Below, one piece after another: positions 7,892 through 17,435 of a stretch of DNA of 55,042 nt. The stretch comes from Mariprofundus sp. (lineage in GTDB: Bacteria > Pseudomonadota > Zetaproteobacteria > Mariprofundales > Mariprofundaceae): positions 1-55,042 of the forward strand of contig JAJFLE010000022.1 of the NCBI GenBank assembly GCA_021772835.1, read 5' to 3'. The translations under genes and the position numbers were made by a program. Each line of letters starts with the position of its first letter. The stretch's first letter is position 1. A model generated the notes under the pieces. That model searched no databases. It was not told the DNA's origin and was given only the letters and a program-made list of their open reading frames with translations.

Positions 7892-9442
7892 TCACTTTTC
7901 GTTTCCCACCGCTAGGCCAAAACCGCCGCCACCGGGTGTCTCGATTCTGATGCGATCACCTGCAAGCAGCACAACACTGCCTTTCGCTGGCAGTTCAGAC
8001 CATGCCCCGTTTCTAAACAGCCGGTTGCGACCACATTTTCCTGCCTCACCACCCTGCAGCCCGTAGGGCTGTGTAAGCCTTCGCTCAGTCAACAGTGACA
8101 GATGGCAATTTTCCAGCACCTGCCATTCGCGTATCAGGCCATCACCACCTCGATAAACACCGTTTCCGCCTGAGCCCTTGCGCACACTATATTCAGAGAT
8201 GCGCAGCGGATAATGCATCTCCAGCACCTCAATGGAGGAGTTTTTGGTGTTGGTCATGTGGCACTGCACTGCACTCAATCCGGCAGCATTAGCATGCGCT
8301 CCCATGCCCCCGGCCAGCGTTTCGTAATACACCCACTCAGAATTTTGTGAGCCACCGCCGAAGATCACATTATTCATCGTGCCCTGCGCTGCTGCAGGTA
8401 TGGATTCCGGAATAGCTTGCGCCAAAGCTCCCAATACAACATCGACAATACGCTGACTGGTCTCGACATTACCGGCGGCAACCGGTGCTCCGGCTCTCGC
8501 ATTCACAAGGCAGCCTTCCGGGGCCATGATCGAAACGGCATGAAAGATGGCGGCAGTTTGTGGTGTATGTTTTGGCATCAGGCAGCGGAACACATAAAAC
8601 ACACTGGCTGCAGTCACTGCCATCGGACAATTCACAGGCCCCATGCTCTGCTCTGCAGTACCGGTAAAATCAAGACTTACCTGTTCGTCAAATACGGTCA
8701 TCGTCAGGCGGATCGGTAAACAGGTTGAGCCACAACCATCATCCTCAAGGTGATCTTCAAACCGATATATGCCATTCGGGATCGATGCGATGGCATTACG
8801 GCCATAGACTTCTGAAATTGAAATGAGTGAGGCAAACATCGATTCCAGCTGATCGCTTTCAAACGCATTCAATCGTTGTGAGGCAAGTTGACAGGCAGCG
8901 CGCTGGGCTGCGAGATCTCCCATGCGTTCTTCAGGCGCGCGCACTCTGGCAAAGAACAGCTCCACCAGTTCCTGATTTTCCACGCCTGCTGCAAACCAGT
9001 GACGAGGTGAAATAATCAGCCCTTCATCTTCAAGACGGGTTTCCACGCCCATGGATCCGGGTGTGGCACCGCCAATATCTGCGTGATGCGCACGTGTTGC
9101 CGCAAATGCCGTCAACTCAAGCTCAACGAATACAGGTGTGACAATAGTGATATCCGGCAGATGTGTGCCACCCAAATACGGGTCGTTGAATATCACAACA
9201 TCGCCAACCTGCCAGTCGAATAACCCCACCACACCGGACATGGCAAATGCCATTGAACCCAGATGCACAGGGATATGGGCAGCCTGCGCAATCAACTCGC
9301 CATCCCTGGTGAACAGAGCACAGGAAAAGTCTTCGCGGTCACGGATATTGGGGGAAATCGCGCTACGTTTGAGTATGGCCCCCATCTCCTCACAGGTGGC
9401 TGCAAGGCGATGAGAAAACAGACTCAGCTCAACAGCACTCAT
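7892..9442 (-). CDS. hyuB: Hydantoinase/oxoprolinase B subunit
   Basis: A 516-residue protein of the HyuB (hydantoinase B/oxoprolinase) family. Recognisable stretches are SHRLAATCEEMGAILKRSAIS, REDFSCALFTRDGELIAQA, VIFNDPYLGGTHLPDITIVTPVF, and at the end GGGGFG. Together with HyuA it forms an ATP-dependent hydrolase of cyclic amides (N-methylhydantoin, 5-oxoproline or a related ring compound). Its start overlaps the stop of hyuA by 4 bases, so the two subunits are co-translated. Substrate cannot be decided from sequence; eukaryotic 5-oxoprolinase is the fused form of the same pair. Confidence 0.92.
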   Translation of the reverse strand: MSAVELSLFSHRLAATCEEMGAILKRSAISPNIRDREDFSCALFTRDGELIAQAAHIPVHLGSMAFAMSGVVGLFDWQVGDVVIFNDPYLGGTHLPDITIVTPVFVELELTAFAATRAHHADIGGATPGSMGVETRLEDEGLIISPRHWFAAGVENQELVELFFARVRAPEERMGDLAAQRAACQLASQRLNAFESDQLESMFASLISISEVYGRNAIASIPNGIYRFEDHLEDDGCGSTCLPIRLTMTVFDEQVSLDFTGTAEQSMGPVNCPMAVTAASVFYVFRCLMPKHTPQTAAIFHAVSIMAPEGCLVNARAGAPVAAGNVETSQRIVDVVLGALAQAIPESIPAAAQGTMNNVIFGGGSQNSEWVYYETLAGGMGAHANAAGLSAVQCHMTNTKNSSIEVLEMHYPLRISEYSVRKGSGGNGVYRGGDGLIREWQVLENCHLSLLTERRLTQPYGLQGGEAGKCGRNRLFRNGAWSELPAKGSVVLLAGDRIRIETPGGGGFGLAVGNEK

Positions 9443-11400
9443 AACAATCTTTTCAGCATCAGGTGCCCGCTAACATCAACGTGCATCTGCCATGCTTCTG
9501 ACAACCATAATGTGGATGTCGCTTCGACAATCAATGCGGGTCCCTTGCAGCTGAAGCCTGCCGATAATTGATCGCGCTGATAATGAGGCACATGCCCCAC
9601 ACCGTACACGTCGGAATATTCGCTCTGCCCAACATCAAGAGTGGAATAGAGTTTTGGGAAGGTGACCGCTGCCTGCTCAACCACAGCGGTGAGCCTGGCG
9701 GTCACCATTTCAACCGGACGCTTCAGACTGTGTCCATAAGCTTGCCTGTGCGCCTGCTCAAAACGCTGTTTGAGGTTCTTGTGCAGATTAACCCTGTCAC
9801 TCTCATACACATCAATGGTGATGTGAAACCCTTGTCCGGCGTAACGCATATCCATCCGGTGTTCAAACTGCAGTGTTAGTCCCTGCATGCCAGCTTTTGC
9901 CTCCTGCTCCAGTTCGGCGTACAACTCAGCGAGACTGGCAACTGTGCTTTCATCATCCAGTTTCAGACAGCGTGTACGGGAAAACTCGCCCTGCTGACGC
10001 CCAGCCAGCATGCCCATAGCTGAAAAAGCGCCACTGGCTACAGGGAAAATAATCCTGTTCATAGCCAGCTTTTCTGCCAGAGCACAGGCATGCAATCCAC
10101 CTGCCCCGCCGAAGCATAGCAGCGTAAAATCGGCAGGATTAAAACCGCGTTCCACCGATACCAGACGCAGCGCTCCAGCCATATGCTCTTCAGCGATATG
10201 AATAACCGCTTCGGCAGCTTGTTCGGCACCAATGCCGATCTTCTCACCATAGACAGCAAAGGCTTCCAATGCAGCCTCGCGGTTCAACGACATGGAACCG
10301 CCGAGTTTTGCAGATTCAGGAATGCGACCAAGCAGGAGATTCGCATCGGTCACAGCAGGAGTTATTCCACCTCGTCCGTAGCAAACCGGCCCCGGTGTTG
10401 CCCCGGCAGATTCCGGCCCCACCTGTGGTAGTCCTGCCTCATCCACCCAGGCAAGCGAACCACCACCGGCACCAATGGTATGAATATCCAGCATCGGTAA
10501 AGCAACCGGAATGCCTGCGATATTGCCCTCTGTTGTCATCGATGGAGCCCCGTTGATCAGTGCGACATCGGTACTGGTTCCTCCCATATCAAAGCTAAGC
10601 AGTTTAGTTTCACCCGTCTGTTGACCCACAGCCTGTGCGGCAACAAGGCCTCCGGCAGGCCCCGAAAGCACCAGAGACACGGCCTGCGCAGCGGCGGCAT
10701 CTGCTGCCATAACACCGCCTGCCGAGTGCATAACAAACAGATGTTTAGGGGCCAGTTCATGTTGTAAACGTTTCAGGTATCGCTGCACCAATGGGCCGAC
10801 ATAGGCGTTGAGATACGTGGTAGCTCCACGCTCATACTCCCGATATTCCGACAGCACCTGATGCGACAGTGAAACGAACAGGTTTTCAGGCAAAACAGCT
10901 GCCAGTTGCTGCTCATGCTCAGGGTTGAGAAAAGAAAACAACAGGTTTACTGCTACGGCCTCATAATCTCCCTGCTCAAGCAACCGGGTAATCATTTTCA
11001 GAGCATCAGAATCCATAAGCTCGATTTCATTGCCATCTGCATTGATTCTGCCAACCACACCGAGGCAGTCTTCATGTTTGATCCAGGCCTCTTTCGGAGC
11101 AGGTGTAAGTTGATACAACTCGGCTCTGGTTTGCCTGCCAATAATCAGCAGGTCTTCCAGGTCTTTATTGGTAATAAAAAGAGTGCGTACGCCTTTGCGT
11201 TCAAGAATGGCATTGGTGGCTACTGTTGAGCCATGCACCAGATGCAGATCTGCAGCATTAAGCCCGAGTTCGCTGATGCCCTGCTCAATGGCTCGCGATG
11301 GATCATCCGGCGTGGATAACACCTTGTGAAAACGAAAACCCGACTCATAGAAGAGCACAAAATCAGTAAAGGTTCCACCCGTATCCACGCCAAGAAACAT
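9439..11400 (-). CDS. hyuA: Hydantoinase/oxoprolinase A subunit
   Basis: A 653-residue HyuA protein: N-terminal Hydant_A_N domain (FLGVDTGGTFTDFVLF, an ASKHA-type phosphate loop), middle catalytic domain (VLSGPAGGLVAAQAVG, LLSFDMGGTSTDVALI, DIHTIGAGGGSLAWVD, GPVCYGRGG) and the C-terminal domain (AEEHMAGALRLVSVERGFNP). It uses ATP to activate a cyclic amide for ring opening by the B subunit. It is the first gene of a two-gene operon and is divergent from an outer-membrane protein gene, with a consensus CRP-type site between them that could control either gene. Confidence 0.93.
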   Translation of the reverse strand: MFLGVDTGGTFTDFVLFYESGFRFHKVLSTPDDPSRAIEQGISELGLNAADLHLVHGSTVATNAILERKGVRTLFITNKDLEDLLIIGRQTRAELYQLTPAPKEAWIKHEDCLGVVGRINADGNEIELMDSDALKMITRLLEQGDYEAVAVNLLFSFLNPEHEQQLAAVLPENLFVSLSHQVLSEYREYERGATTYLNAYVGPLVQRYLKRLQHELAPKHLFVMHSAGGVMAADAAAAQAVSLVLSGPAGGLVAAQAVGQQTGETKLLSFDMGGTSTDVALINGAPSMTTEGNIAGIPVALPMLDIHTIGAGGGSLAWVDEAGLPQVGPESAGATPGPVCYGRGGITPAVTDANLLLGRIPESAKLGGSMSLNREAALEAFAVYGEKIGIGAEQAAEAVIHIAEEHMAGALRLVSVERGFNPADFTLLCFGGAGGLHACALAEKLAMNRIIFPVASGAFSAMGMLAGRQQGEFSRTRCLKLDDESTVASLAELYAELEQEAKAGMQGLTLQFEHRMDMRYAGQGFHITIDVYESDRVNLHKNLKQRFEQAHRQAYGHSLKRPVEMVTARLTAVVEQAAVTFPKLYSTLDVGQSEYSDVYGVGHVPHYQRDQLSAGFSCKGPALIVEATSTLWLSEAWQMHVDVSGHLMLKRLL

Positions 11401-11447
11401 GAAAGGATTGTAACCTTAGGTTCAGGAATTGCAGTCTTAATTTGAGT

Positions 11448-11463
11448 TGTGATGTATATCACA
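11448..11463. promoter_or_regulatory. Consensus CRP/Vfr-type operator
   Basis: TGTGA-TGTATA-TCACA is a perfect TGTGA-N6-TCACA palindrome. It lies in the 130-base divergent region, 48 bases before hyuA and 68 before the outer-membrane protein start. CRP-family regulators bind this motif; whether the organism has such a regulator is not shown in the window. Confidence 0.6.
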
Positions 11464-11530
11464 GTTTATGCATTGCAAGTATCCAAGCATACGCCAGCAT
11501 TTCACTAAACCCAATCATGGAGACCAATCA

Positions 11531-12298
11531 ATGGTGATGAATTTGAAAACAAAAATGATGACTGCAATGGCAGCAGGTTGCTTTGCCTTTGCAGGTTTTG
11601 CCCAGGCGGATGAAACCGTCTCAATCAAGCTAGGCTACATGTTGCTCTCACCTTCCGGACAATTCACCTCAACCGTAAACAATATCGGTACTCGTATAGA
11701 TATGCAAAATGATATCAACTTTGATAACAGCAAACAGCCGACAGGCGAAGTCAGCATCAACATGGGGGACTCGTTGTTTACCCTCGGTTTCGTACCCATG
11801 AGTTTTACCGCTAATGGAACACTAGCCCGTCCGATCAGCTTTGGTGGTCTGAATTATATTCCCGGCACCACTGTGCAAAGTGAATTCAAGGCGGATCTGA
11901 TCGACTTCGGTTACACCTATTACCTGATCAACATGGATGACATGCCTTCCCGCTTCCAATTGGGTATTGAAACTTCAATTAAAACTATCATCGCCAAAAC
12001 ATCTATGACCAGCGCTGGCCAGACAGCCAATAAAAACTTCACTCTGCCTATCCCGACACTGGGCCTGCGCGGGCGTGTCGCACTGGCCGACTTTATCGGT
12101 GTAACCGGTCGTGTAGGTTATCTCGGTTATGCTGGCAACAGCTTCCTTGATGCCGATGCCCAGATTGAGTTTTCTCCTGTGCCGACACTCGGCATCTACG
12201 CCGGTTACCGACAGATGGCTCTGAAAGTTGACTCCAATGGCGCATTTGCCGATATTACATTCAAAGGCCCATATGCTGGCGGATTCTTCCGTTTTTAA
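11531..12298 (+). CDS. Predicted outer-membrane beta-barrel protein
   Basis: A 255-residue protein with a signal peptide (KTKMMTAMAAGCFAFAGFAQA, cleavage before DETVS). The mature chain is full of alternating amphipathic strands (SIKLGYMLLSPSG, LIDFGYTYYLINM, VTGRVGYLGYAGN, TLGIYAGYRQMALKV) and ends in aromatic Phe (AGGFFRF), the typical outer-membrane barrel signature. Strand number would suit an 8- to 10-stranded OmpW-like barrel, but no specific family was recognised. The start at 11531 has GGAG eight bases upstream. A CRP-like site lies upstream and a strong bidirectional terminator downstream. Confidence 0.8.
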   Translation: MVMNLKTKMMTAMAAGCFAFAGFAQADETVSIKLGYMLLSPSGQFTSTVNNIGTRIDMQNDINFDNSKQPTGEVSINMGDSLFTLGFVPMSFTANGTLARPISFGGLNYIPGTTVQSEFKADLIDFGYTYYLINMDDMPSRFQLGIETSIKTIIAKTSMTSAGQTANKNFTLPIPTLGLRGRVALADFIGVTGRVGYLGYAGNSFLDADAQIEFSPVPTLGIYAGYRQMALKVDSNGAFADITFKGPYAGGFFRF

Positions 12299-12320
12299 TC
12301 ACCATAGCGAAATTTAAGAT

Positions 12321-12354
12321 AAAAAAGGCCCGGTCAGATGACCGGGCCTTTTTT
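12321..12354. terminator. Bidirectional Rho-independent terminator
   Basis: An A run (12321-12326), GGCCCGGTCA, a very short loop, TGACCGGGCC, then a T run (12349-12354). The symmetry lets it end transcripts from both sides: the barrel gene (plus) and the icd operon (minus), which converge here. Confidence 0.92.
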
Positions 12355-12395
12355 CATTCAAGATTTTCCTTCGTGATCTCAGTGGTGAATGACCA

Positions 12396-14135
12396 TCAGT
12401 AGCTTTTGCCAAACTCCGTGGCATGACATTTCGGACACGGTGGTACACGTCCTGTCTTCTTAAAATGCAACTCATGCCCACAGGCATCACAGGTCAAAGT
12501 GCCGGCACTGGTAATCTCACCGGAGCGACATGAAACCGCCTTCTGGGTACGCTCGGCAATGCTGGTCAGAGCATTGCCCGCTGCACTGAGAAGCGCGGAA
12601 AGCGATGAAATCGCACCGGCACTGACACGTGACGGATTAAGTTTCTCTTTTGCTTCTTTACGCATGGTTGTCGCCATCTGGGCAAAATCACGCTCAAGAA
12701 AGGACTTCAGATTTTTGCCCTGCTCTTCAGAGAAGGTGCCCGCAGCAGTCAACTGCTTGCGTGCCTTCTCCATCGCCACCTGAGCCACTTCTGCGCTCTT
12801 CTCGGTACCCGCTTCAAACAGCACTTTAAAGCGTGCTGCCAACAGGTCATACTGATCCTCAACCGAATCAGCAGCTGCAACATCCATCTTCGCAATCACA
12901 GCATCACCGAATGCCGAGGTGGAAAGTTTGCTTGCACCATCCATCAGGCGATGAAAATCATAAGTGACGGTTTTCGCAGTGATTGCCCCTTTAATACCCT
13001 TCAGAATAAGCTCGGCCGCTTCCGTCCAGCCCATATAACGCAGCATCATTTCGCCGGAAAGCAGAACCGATGACGGGTTCACCATATCTTTATCGGCATA
13101 TTTCGGAGCTGTGCCATGAGTCGCTTCAAAAATGGCATGGCCGGTGTTGTAGTTGATATTGGCACCCGGTGCGATACCGATACCACCCACCTGAGCAGCC
13201 AATGCATCAGAGAGATAATCACCATTCAGATTCAGGGTGGCAATGACATCGAACTCAGTGGCACGGGTTAGCACCTGCTGCAGCGCGATATCAGCAATGG
13301 CATCCTTAATCACAATGCCATTCGGCAACTTGCACCATGGGCCACCATCAATCTCTACAGCACCAAACTCATTCCTGGCAACATCGTATCCCCAGTTGCG
13401 GAAGCCGCCCTCGGTGAATTTCATGATATTGCCTTTGTGCACCAGCGTGACTGACTTGCGATCATTATCAATGGCATACTGGATGGCAGCACGCACGAGT
13501 CTGGCTGTACCTTCCTGAGAAACCGGTTTAATACCGATGCCGCTGGAATCAGGGAAACGAATCTTGCTCACACCCATCTCATCCTGCAGGAAGGCAATAA
13601 CTTTTTTCACTTCGTCTGAGCCCGCTGCCCACTCGATTCCGGCATAAATGTCTTCGGAATTCTCACGGAAGATCACCATGTCCACATCTTCAGGGCGTTT
13701 GACCGGTGATGGCACTCCGGCAAAATACTTTACCGGACGCAGGCAGGTATAAAGATCCAGTTTCTGGCGCAAAGCCACGTTCAACGAGGTAATGCCGCCG
13801 CCGATCGGAGTGGTCAACGGGCCTTTGATGCCAATCAGGTATTCGGAAAATGCATCCAGTGTTTCCTGAGGCAACCAGGATTCATCTGTCTGACCGTACA
13901 TATTCCAGGCTTTTTCACCGGCAAATACTTCCATCCAGGCAATCTTGCGGTTACCGCCATAAGCCTTAGCTACGGCGGCATCAAGAACCCGCTGTGAGGC
14001 ACGCCAGATGTCACGCCCGGTGCCGTCGCCTTCGATAAAGGTAACAATCGGTTGATCGGGTACATTCAACAGGCCATTTTCGCCCATTGTGATTTTTTCA
14101 CCGCTTTCCGGCAGACAAATTTTATCAAATGCCAT
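12396..14135 (-). CDS. icd: NADP-type isocitrate dehydrogenase with C-terminal zinc-ribbon extension
   Basis: The first about 418 residues are a complete E. coli-type homodimeric isocitrate dehydrogenase: [15 protein letters not shown], substrate loop [89 protein letters not shown], ending at [12 protein letters not shown] where the E. coli enzyme stops. A further 161 residues follow in the same frame: a helical coiled region ([36 protein letters not shown]) and a zinc ribbon (CDAC at 549-552, CPKC at 567-570). The tail resembles the DUF1451/YbeL family of zinc-ribbon proteins. It is last of the aspS-lipoprotein-icd run, 22 bases after the lipoprotein gene. Confidence 0.93.
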   Translation of the reverse strand: MAFDKICLPESGEKITMGENGLLNVPDQPIVTFIEGDGTGRDIWRASQRVLDAAVAKAYGGNRKIAWMEVFAGEKAWNMYGQTDESWLPQETLDAFSEYLIGIKGPLTTPIGGGITSLNVALRQKLDLYTCLRPVKYFAGVPSPVKRPEDVDMVIFRENSEDIYAGIEWAAGSDEVKKVIAFLQDEMGVSKIRFPDSSGIGIKPVSQEGTARLVRAAIQYAIDNDRKSVTLVHKGNIMKFTEGGFRNWGYDVARNEFGAVEIDGGPWCKLPNGIVIKDAIADIALQQVLTRATEFDVIATLNLNGDYLSDALAAQVGGIGIAPGANINYNTGHAIFEATHGTAPKYADKDMVNPSSVLLSGEMMLRYMGWTEAAELILKGIKGAITAKTVTYDFHRLMDGASKLSTSAFGDAVIAKMDVAAADSVEDQYDLLAARFKVLFEAGTEKSAEVAQVAMEKARKQLTAAGTFSEEQGKNLKSFLERDFAQMATTMRKEAKEKLNPSRVSAGAISSLSALLSAAGNALTSIAERTQKAVSCRSGEITSAGTLTCDACGHELHFKKTGRVPPCPKCHATEFGKSY

Positions 14136-14157
14136 GATTAACCCCGTAGTGTCTTAA

Positions 14158-14439
14158 TTAGTTATGTTGAAATTGTTTGAATTTAGCCGCCTGTTGCGCA
14201 TTACGCTTGGCTTCAAGCGCTTTGTTACGTGCACGATCATATTGTTCCAGCCTGATGGCTGCTGCGGCATCTTCCAGTGCCTTTTCGGCTGACTGTAAAT
14301 ACTTGTCTGCCCTGACTTCATGACCAGGCAGTTCCTGCGCAGTTTTAATGGCTGAGCGGGCATCAGACATTTCCTGTGCAGGCGGATGCGTTGCACAGGC
14401 AGATAGTGAGAGAAGCAGAACGAACAGGACTCGTTTCAT
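14158..14439 (-). CDS. Small DUF4398-like lipoprotein
   Basis: A 93-residue lipoprotein: signal peptide with lipobox (VLLLSLSAC, Cys acylated) followed by one long, charged, alanine-rich helical region (MSDARSAIKTAQELPG, YLQSAEKALEDAAAAIRLEQYD, ARNKALEAKRNAQQAAKFKQ). This pattern, including 'A..ALE.A..A', fits the DUF4398 family, whose function is unknown. The start at 14439 gives a direct signal peptide; upstream ATGs would add a polar extension. It sits between aspS (53 bases) and icd (22 bases), all on the minus strand. Confidence 0.78.
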   Translation of the reverse strand: MKRVLFVLLLSLSACATHPPAQEMSDARSAIKTAQELPGHEVRADKYLQSAEKALEDAAAAIRLEQYDRARNKALEAKRNAQQAAKFKQFQHN

Positions 14440-14492
14440 GCCTTGCATGATCAAACTATCGTTTGCCATTGTCAACGGGGCTGGCCGATTGC

Positions 14493-16280
14493 TCAGCTCT
14501 CTTTAATCGTAGGCCGTTTGCGTAATCCCAGCTCTTTCCACTGTGCGTCAGCAACTTCACTTGGTGCATTCGACATAGGGTCGGCTGCCTTCTGTGTTTT
14601 GGGAAAAGCAATCACATCACGAATAGAATCAACACCAGCCATCAACGAGAGCACACGATCCAGACCAAAGGCCAGACCACCATGTGGCGGTGCACCATAT
14701 TTCAGAGCATTCACCAGGAAGCCGAACTTGGCGTCAGCTTCCTCATCGGAGATACCCAGCGTTTTGAATACACGTGCCTGCGTTTCCGGATTATGAATAC
14801 GGATCGAACCACCACCGATTTCAGTACCGTTCCAGACCAGATCATAGGCCTGTGAAATCATATTGAGCGGATCGGTTTCAAGCTTGTGCAGATCTTCTGC
14901 AGAAGGTGCTGTAAATGGATGATGCAGGGCTTCAGGGCGTTTCTCATCTGCATTCCAGGCAAACATCGGGAAATCTACCACCCAGACAAAGCGGTGATCA
15001 TTTTCCGTCACCAGGCCCAGGTCCTGTCCCAGTTTCACACGCAGATGACCCAGGGCATCATTGACCACAGTCGTATCACCGGCACCGAAGAATAGCAGAT
15101 CACCGTTCTCAGCAGCACAGGCTTCCAGCATTTCAGCCAGCACATCTTCGGGCAGGAATTTCACAATCGGCGACTGCAGACCACCCGGCAGGTCGGACTT
15201 ATCATTGACCTTGATCCAGGCAAGCCCTCGTGCACCATAGATGGATACAAATTTGGTGTAATCATCAATCTGCTTGCGAGACAAAGCCGACGCGCCACCG
15301 GGCACACGCATCACCTTGATCAGACCACCATTGTCAGCAGGTTCACGGAATACTTTGAACTCCACCTTTTTCATCAGTTCGGTAAGATTCACATGTTCGA
15401 GCCCGAAACGCACATCCGGACGATCCAGGCCATATTTATCCATGGCTTCATGATAAGTAATACGTGGGAACTCTTCCGGCAATCGAATACCAACACCGGC
15501 ATCAAACATGGCGCGCAACAAGCCTTCGGCGACTGCCATGACTTCATCCTGATTGGCGAACGAGAGTTCAATATCCACCTGAGTAAATTCAGGCTGACGA
15601 TCTGCACGCAAGTCTTCATCACGGAAACAACGGGCAATCTGGTAATAACGATCCATGCCAGCCACCATAAGCAGCTGTTTGAAAATCTGTGGGCTCTGCG
15701 GCAAGGCAAAGAATGAACCGGGATAAACACGCGACGGCACCAGATAATCACGTGCGCCTTCAGGTGTGGATTTATTCAGGATCGGAGTTTCAATCTCAAG
15801 AAAACTCTGGGTGTCCAGATAATTTCGCGCAGCATGAGTGACACGATGACGTAGTTCCATAAAACGCTGCATTTTCGGACGGCGCAAATCGAGATAACGA
15901 TATTCCAGACGTACCTGCTCGGATGTATCGCAGTCATCATCCACCATAAACGGTGGAGTCTCGGAACGGTTCAACACAGTAATAGCCGTTGCTTTGATTT
16001 CGATTTCACCGGTAGGAATCTTGGTATTCACGGCTTCATCAGTTCGTGCAATCACCTCACCGACGACTTCAATCACATCCTGCTGACGCATCCCATGCGC
16101 AAGCTTGTGAATATCAGCTATATCCGGATGCACAACTACCTGCACGAGGCCGGAGCGATCACGCACATCGAGGAACACCACACCACCGTGGTCACGATTG
16201 GTTTGAGTCCAACCGTTCAGACGAACAGTCTGTCCGATATGCATTACTGTGAAATCTCCGCAATGTGTGCGTGGAAACAT
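14493..16280 (-). CDS. aspS: Aspartyl-tRNA synthetase
   Basis: A 595-residue bacterial-type AspRS. It has the N-terminal OB-fold anticodon-binding domain (TVRLNGWTQTNRDHGGVVFLDVRDRSG), class II motif 2 (QIARCFRDEDLRADRQPEFTQVD), the bacterial GAD insertion (about residues 280-420) and motif 3 (GGLAFGLDRVLSLMAG). It attaches aspartate to tRNA-Asp. The start at 16280 (MFPRTHCGDF) has GGAGGT eight bases upstream. Whether it is discriminating or also charges tRNA-Asn cannot be told from the window. Confidence 0.97.
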   Translation of the reverse strand: MFPRTHCGDFTVMHIGQTVRLNGWTQTNRDHGGVVFLDVRDRSGLVQVVVHPDIADIHKLAHGMRQQDVIEVVGEVIARTDEAVNTKIPTGEIEIKATAITVLNRSETPPFMVDDDCDTSEQVRLEYRYLDLRRPKMQRFMELRHRVTHAARNYLDTQSFLEIETPILNKSTPEGARDYLVPSRVYPGSFFALPQSPQIFKQLLMVAGMDRYYQIARCFRDEDLRADRQPEFTQVDIELSFANQDEVMAVAEGLLRAMFDAGVGIRLPEEFPRITYHEAMDKYGLDRPDVRFGLEHVNLTELMKKVEFKVFREPADNGGLIKVMRVPGGASALSRKQIDDYTKFVSIYGARGLAWIKVNDKSDLPGGLQSPIVKFLPEDVLAEMLEACAAENGDLLFFGAGDTTVVNDALGHLRVKLGQDLGLVTENDHRFVWVVDFPMFAWNADEKRPEALHHPFTAPSAEDLHKLETDPLNMISQAYDLVWNGTEIGGGSIRIHNPETQARVFKTLGISDEEADAKFGFLVNALKYGAPPHGGLAFGLDRVLSLMAGVDSIRDVIAFPKTQKAADPMSNAPSEVADAQWKELGLRKRPTIKES

Positions 16281-16536
16281 CGTTGCTACCTCCAAGGTTA
16301 AGCCCGTAAAACGGTCGCGCAGACTAACGCCGCAACCGCATTCAGGCAAAGAAACTATCCTGACTCAGGCTTTTTATTCCACCCGTTGATTTTACTGCCG
16401 AAATTCAAGAGATCATGACTTGTCACACATCCATGAAGAAACGTATGGTTATAGTTGCCGATGTTGTTTACGCACCAACAAGCAGGTGCCCTGCAAGGAT
16501 ATCAGCCCAAGCGGAAACTTTGTGTATCTGGAGCAG

Positions 16537-16884
16537 CTAAGGAGCTGAGAGCGGCTCTTTCGGCTTCCAGCCGCCGGGCACAATCGTACCTGACTCACCC
16601 ATATGTGCTGGCACATACTGATGAGGACCAACATCATCTGAACGTTGCAACTCCACAAATACGCTCACGGCACTAAACAAGCTGATGATCACCACGGTAA
16701 TGACAAACCAGTTCGGGTGAATGTGATTATGAATCGGAGTGATATCAATAATTTCTCTATCATGCGCATGCAGCTGCCTGTTTTTTAACCAGAGCCGCGT
16801 AATCAATACGATGTTGCGCAGCATGAACATCAGCAGAGCAGGACCGACAAAGAAGAAAATGGATACAAGAATACTGCGAATCAT
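16537..16884 (-). CDS. Small two-TM membrane protein (possibly DUF6111)
   Basis: A 115-residue protein with two membrane segments (SILVSIFFFVGPALLMFML and FVITVVIISLFSAVSVFV) joined by a basic, histidine-containing linker (LHAHDREIIDITPIHNHIHP). The C-terminus is a soluble tail with GPHQYVPAHMGESGTIVPGG. It faintly resembles DUF6111 proteins, a family of small membrane proteins without known role; the assignment is weak. Its start overlaps the stop of the DUF1841 gene by 4 bases, so the two are co-translated. Confidence 0.6.
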   Translation of the reverse strand: MIRSILVSIFFFVGPALLMFMLRNIVLITRLWLKNRQLHAHDREIIDITPIHNHIHPNWFVITVVIISLFSAVSVFVELQRSDDVGPHQYVPAHMGESGTIVPGGWKPKEPLSAP

Positions 16885-17327
16885 AACTGTGTTAGCTCCT
16901 TCATACGCCGGGCATAAGCTACCACATCCGGCTCACGACCGGCACGCTGGGCGTAATAAACTGTTTCAGCCAGCACTTCGAGCAATTTGTGCATAGCATC
17001 ATGACGATCCATTTTTTTCATCATCATATGCTCGAGCGCTTTGGCCAGCTCAGGCGGATGTTTGGTTGCCGCCTGCTCTTCCAGTGCCAGATGCAGGGAG
17101 AGATGCAGATAAGGATTCATGCCGTCATCCAGTTCAAAATCGCGATCGAGGAAATCGTCCATGTCATCAAAGTAGTGGTGATATTCCGGATGCATACTGA
17201 TGACGCGGGCAATACGCACTTCCAGCGCATTCAATGGCAGATCCGCCTGTGCTTTATGCCAGGCATCCCAGAATACCTGCCTATGCGCACGCAACTGTTC
17301 CCTGCTTGGCCCGCTTTGCGATTCCAT
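16881..17327 (-). CDS. DUF1841 family protein
   Basis: A 148-residue soluble helical protein matching DUF1841: REQLRAHRQVFWDAWHKAQ, LNALEVRIARVISMHPEYH, NPYLHLSLHLALEEQ, 'HDAMHKLLEVLAETVYYAQR'. Function of the family is unknown. It is common in beta- and gamma-proteobacteria and relatives. The start at 17327 has GGGAG nine bases upstream. It is the first gene of a two-gene operon and is divergent from the ICMT-like gene. Confidence 0.85.
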   Translation of the reverse strand: MESQSGPSREQLRAHRQVFWDAWHKAQADLPLNALEVRIARVISMHPEYHHYFDDMDDFLDRDFELDDGMNPYLHLSLHLALEEQAATKHPPELAKALEHMMMKKMDRHDAMHKLLEVLAETVYYAQRAGREPDVVAYARRMKELTQL

Positions 17328-17435
17328 GATTGCTCCCGTTGCTGTAATTATCGAAATATTAACACGATATTGCACATGAAAGGAGATTCTCTTTTCTCAG
17401 GTTCACATCTGCAACAAGTCAGTCATAGTACACGC

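Noticed and set aside
16989-17435. N-terminal extension of the ICMT-like frame back to 16989
   Set aside because: It is antisense to the DUF1841 gene and adds non-family residues; the enzyme starts at 17436 or 17376.
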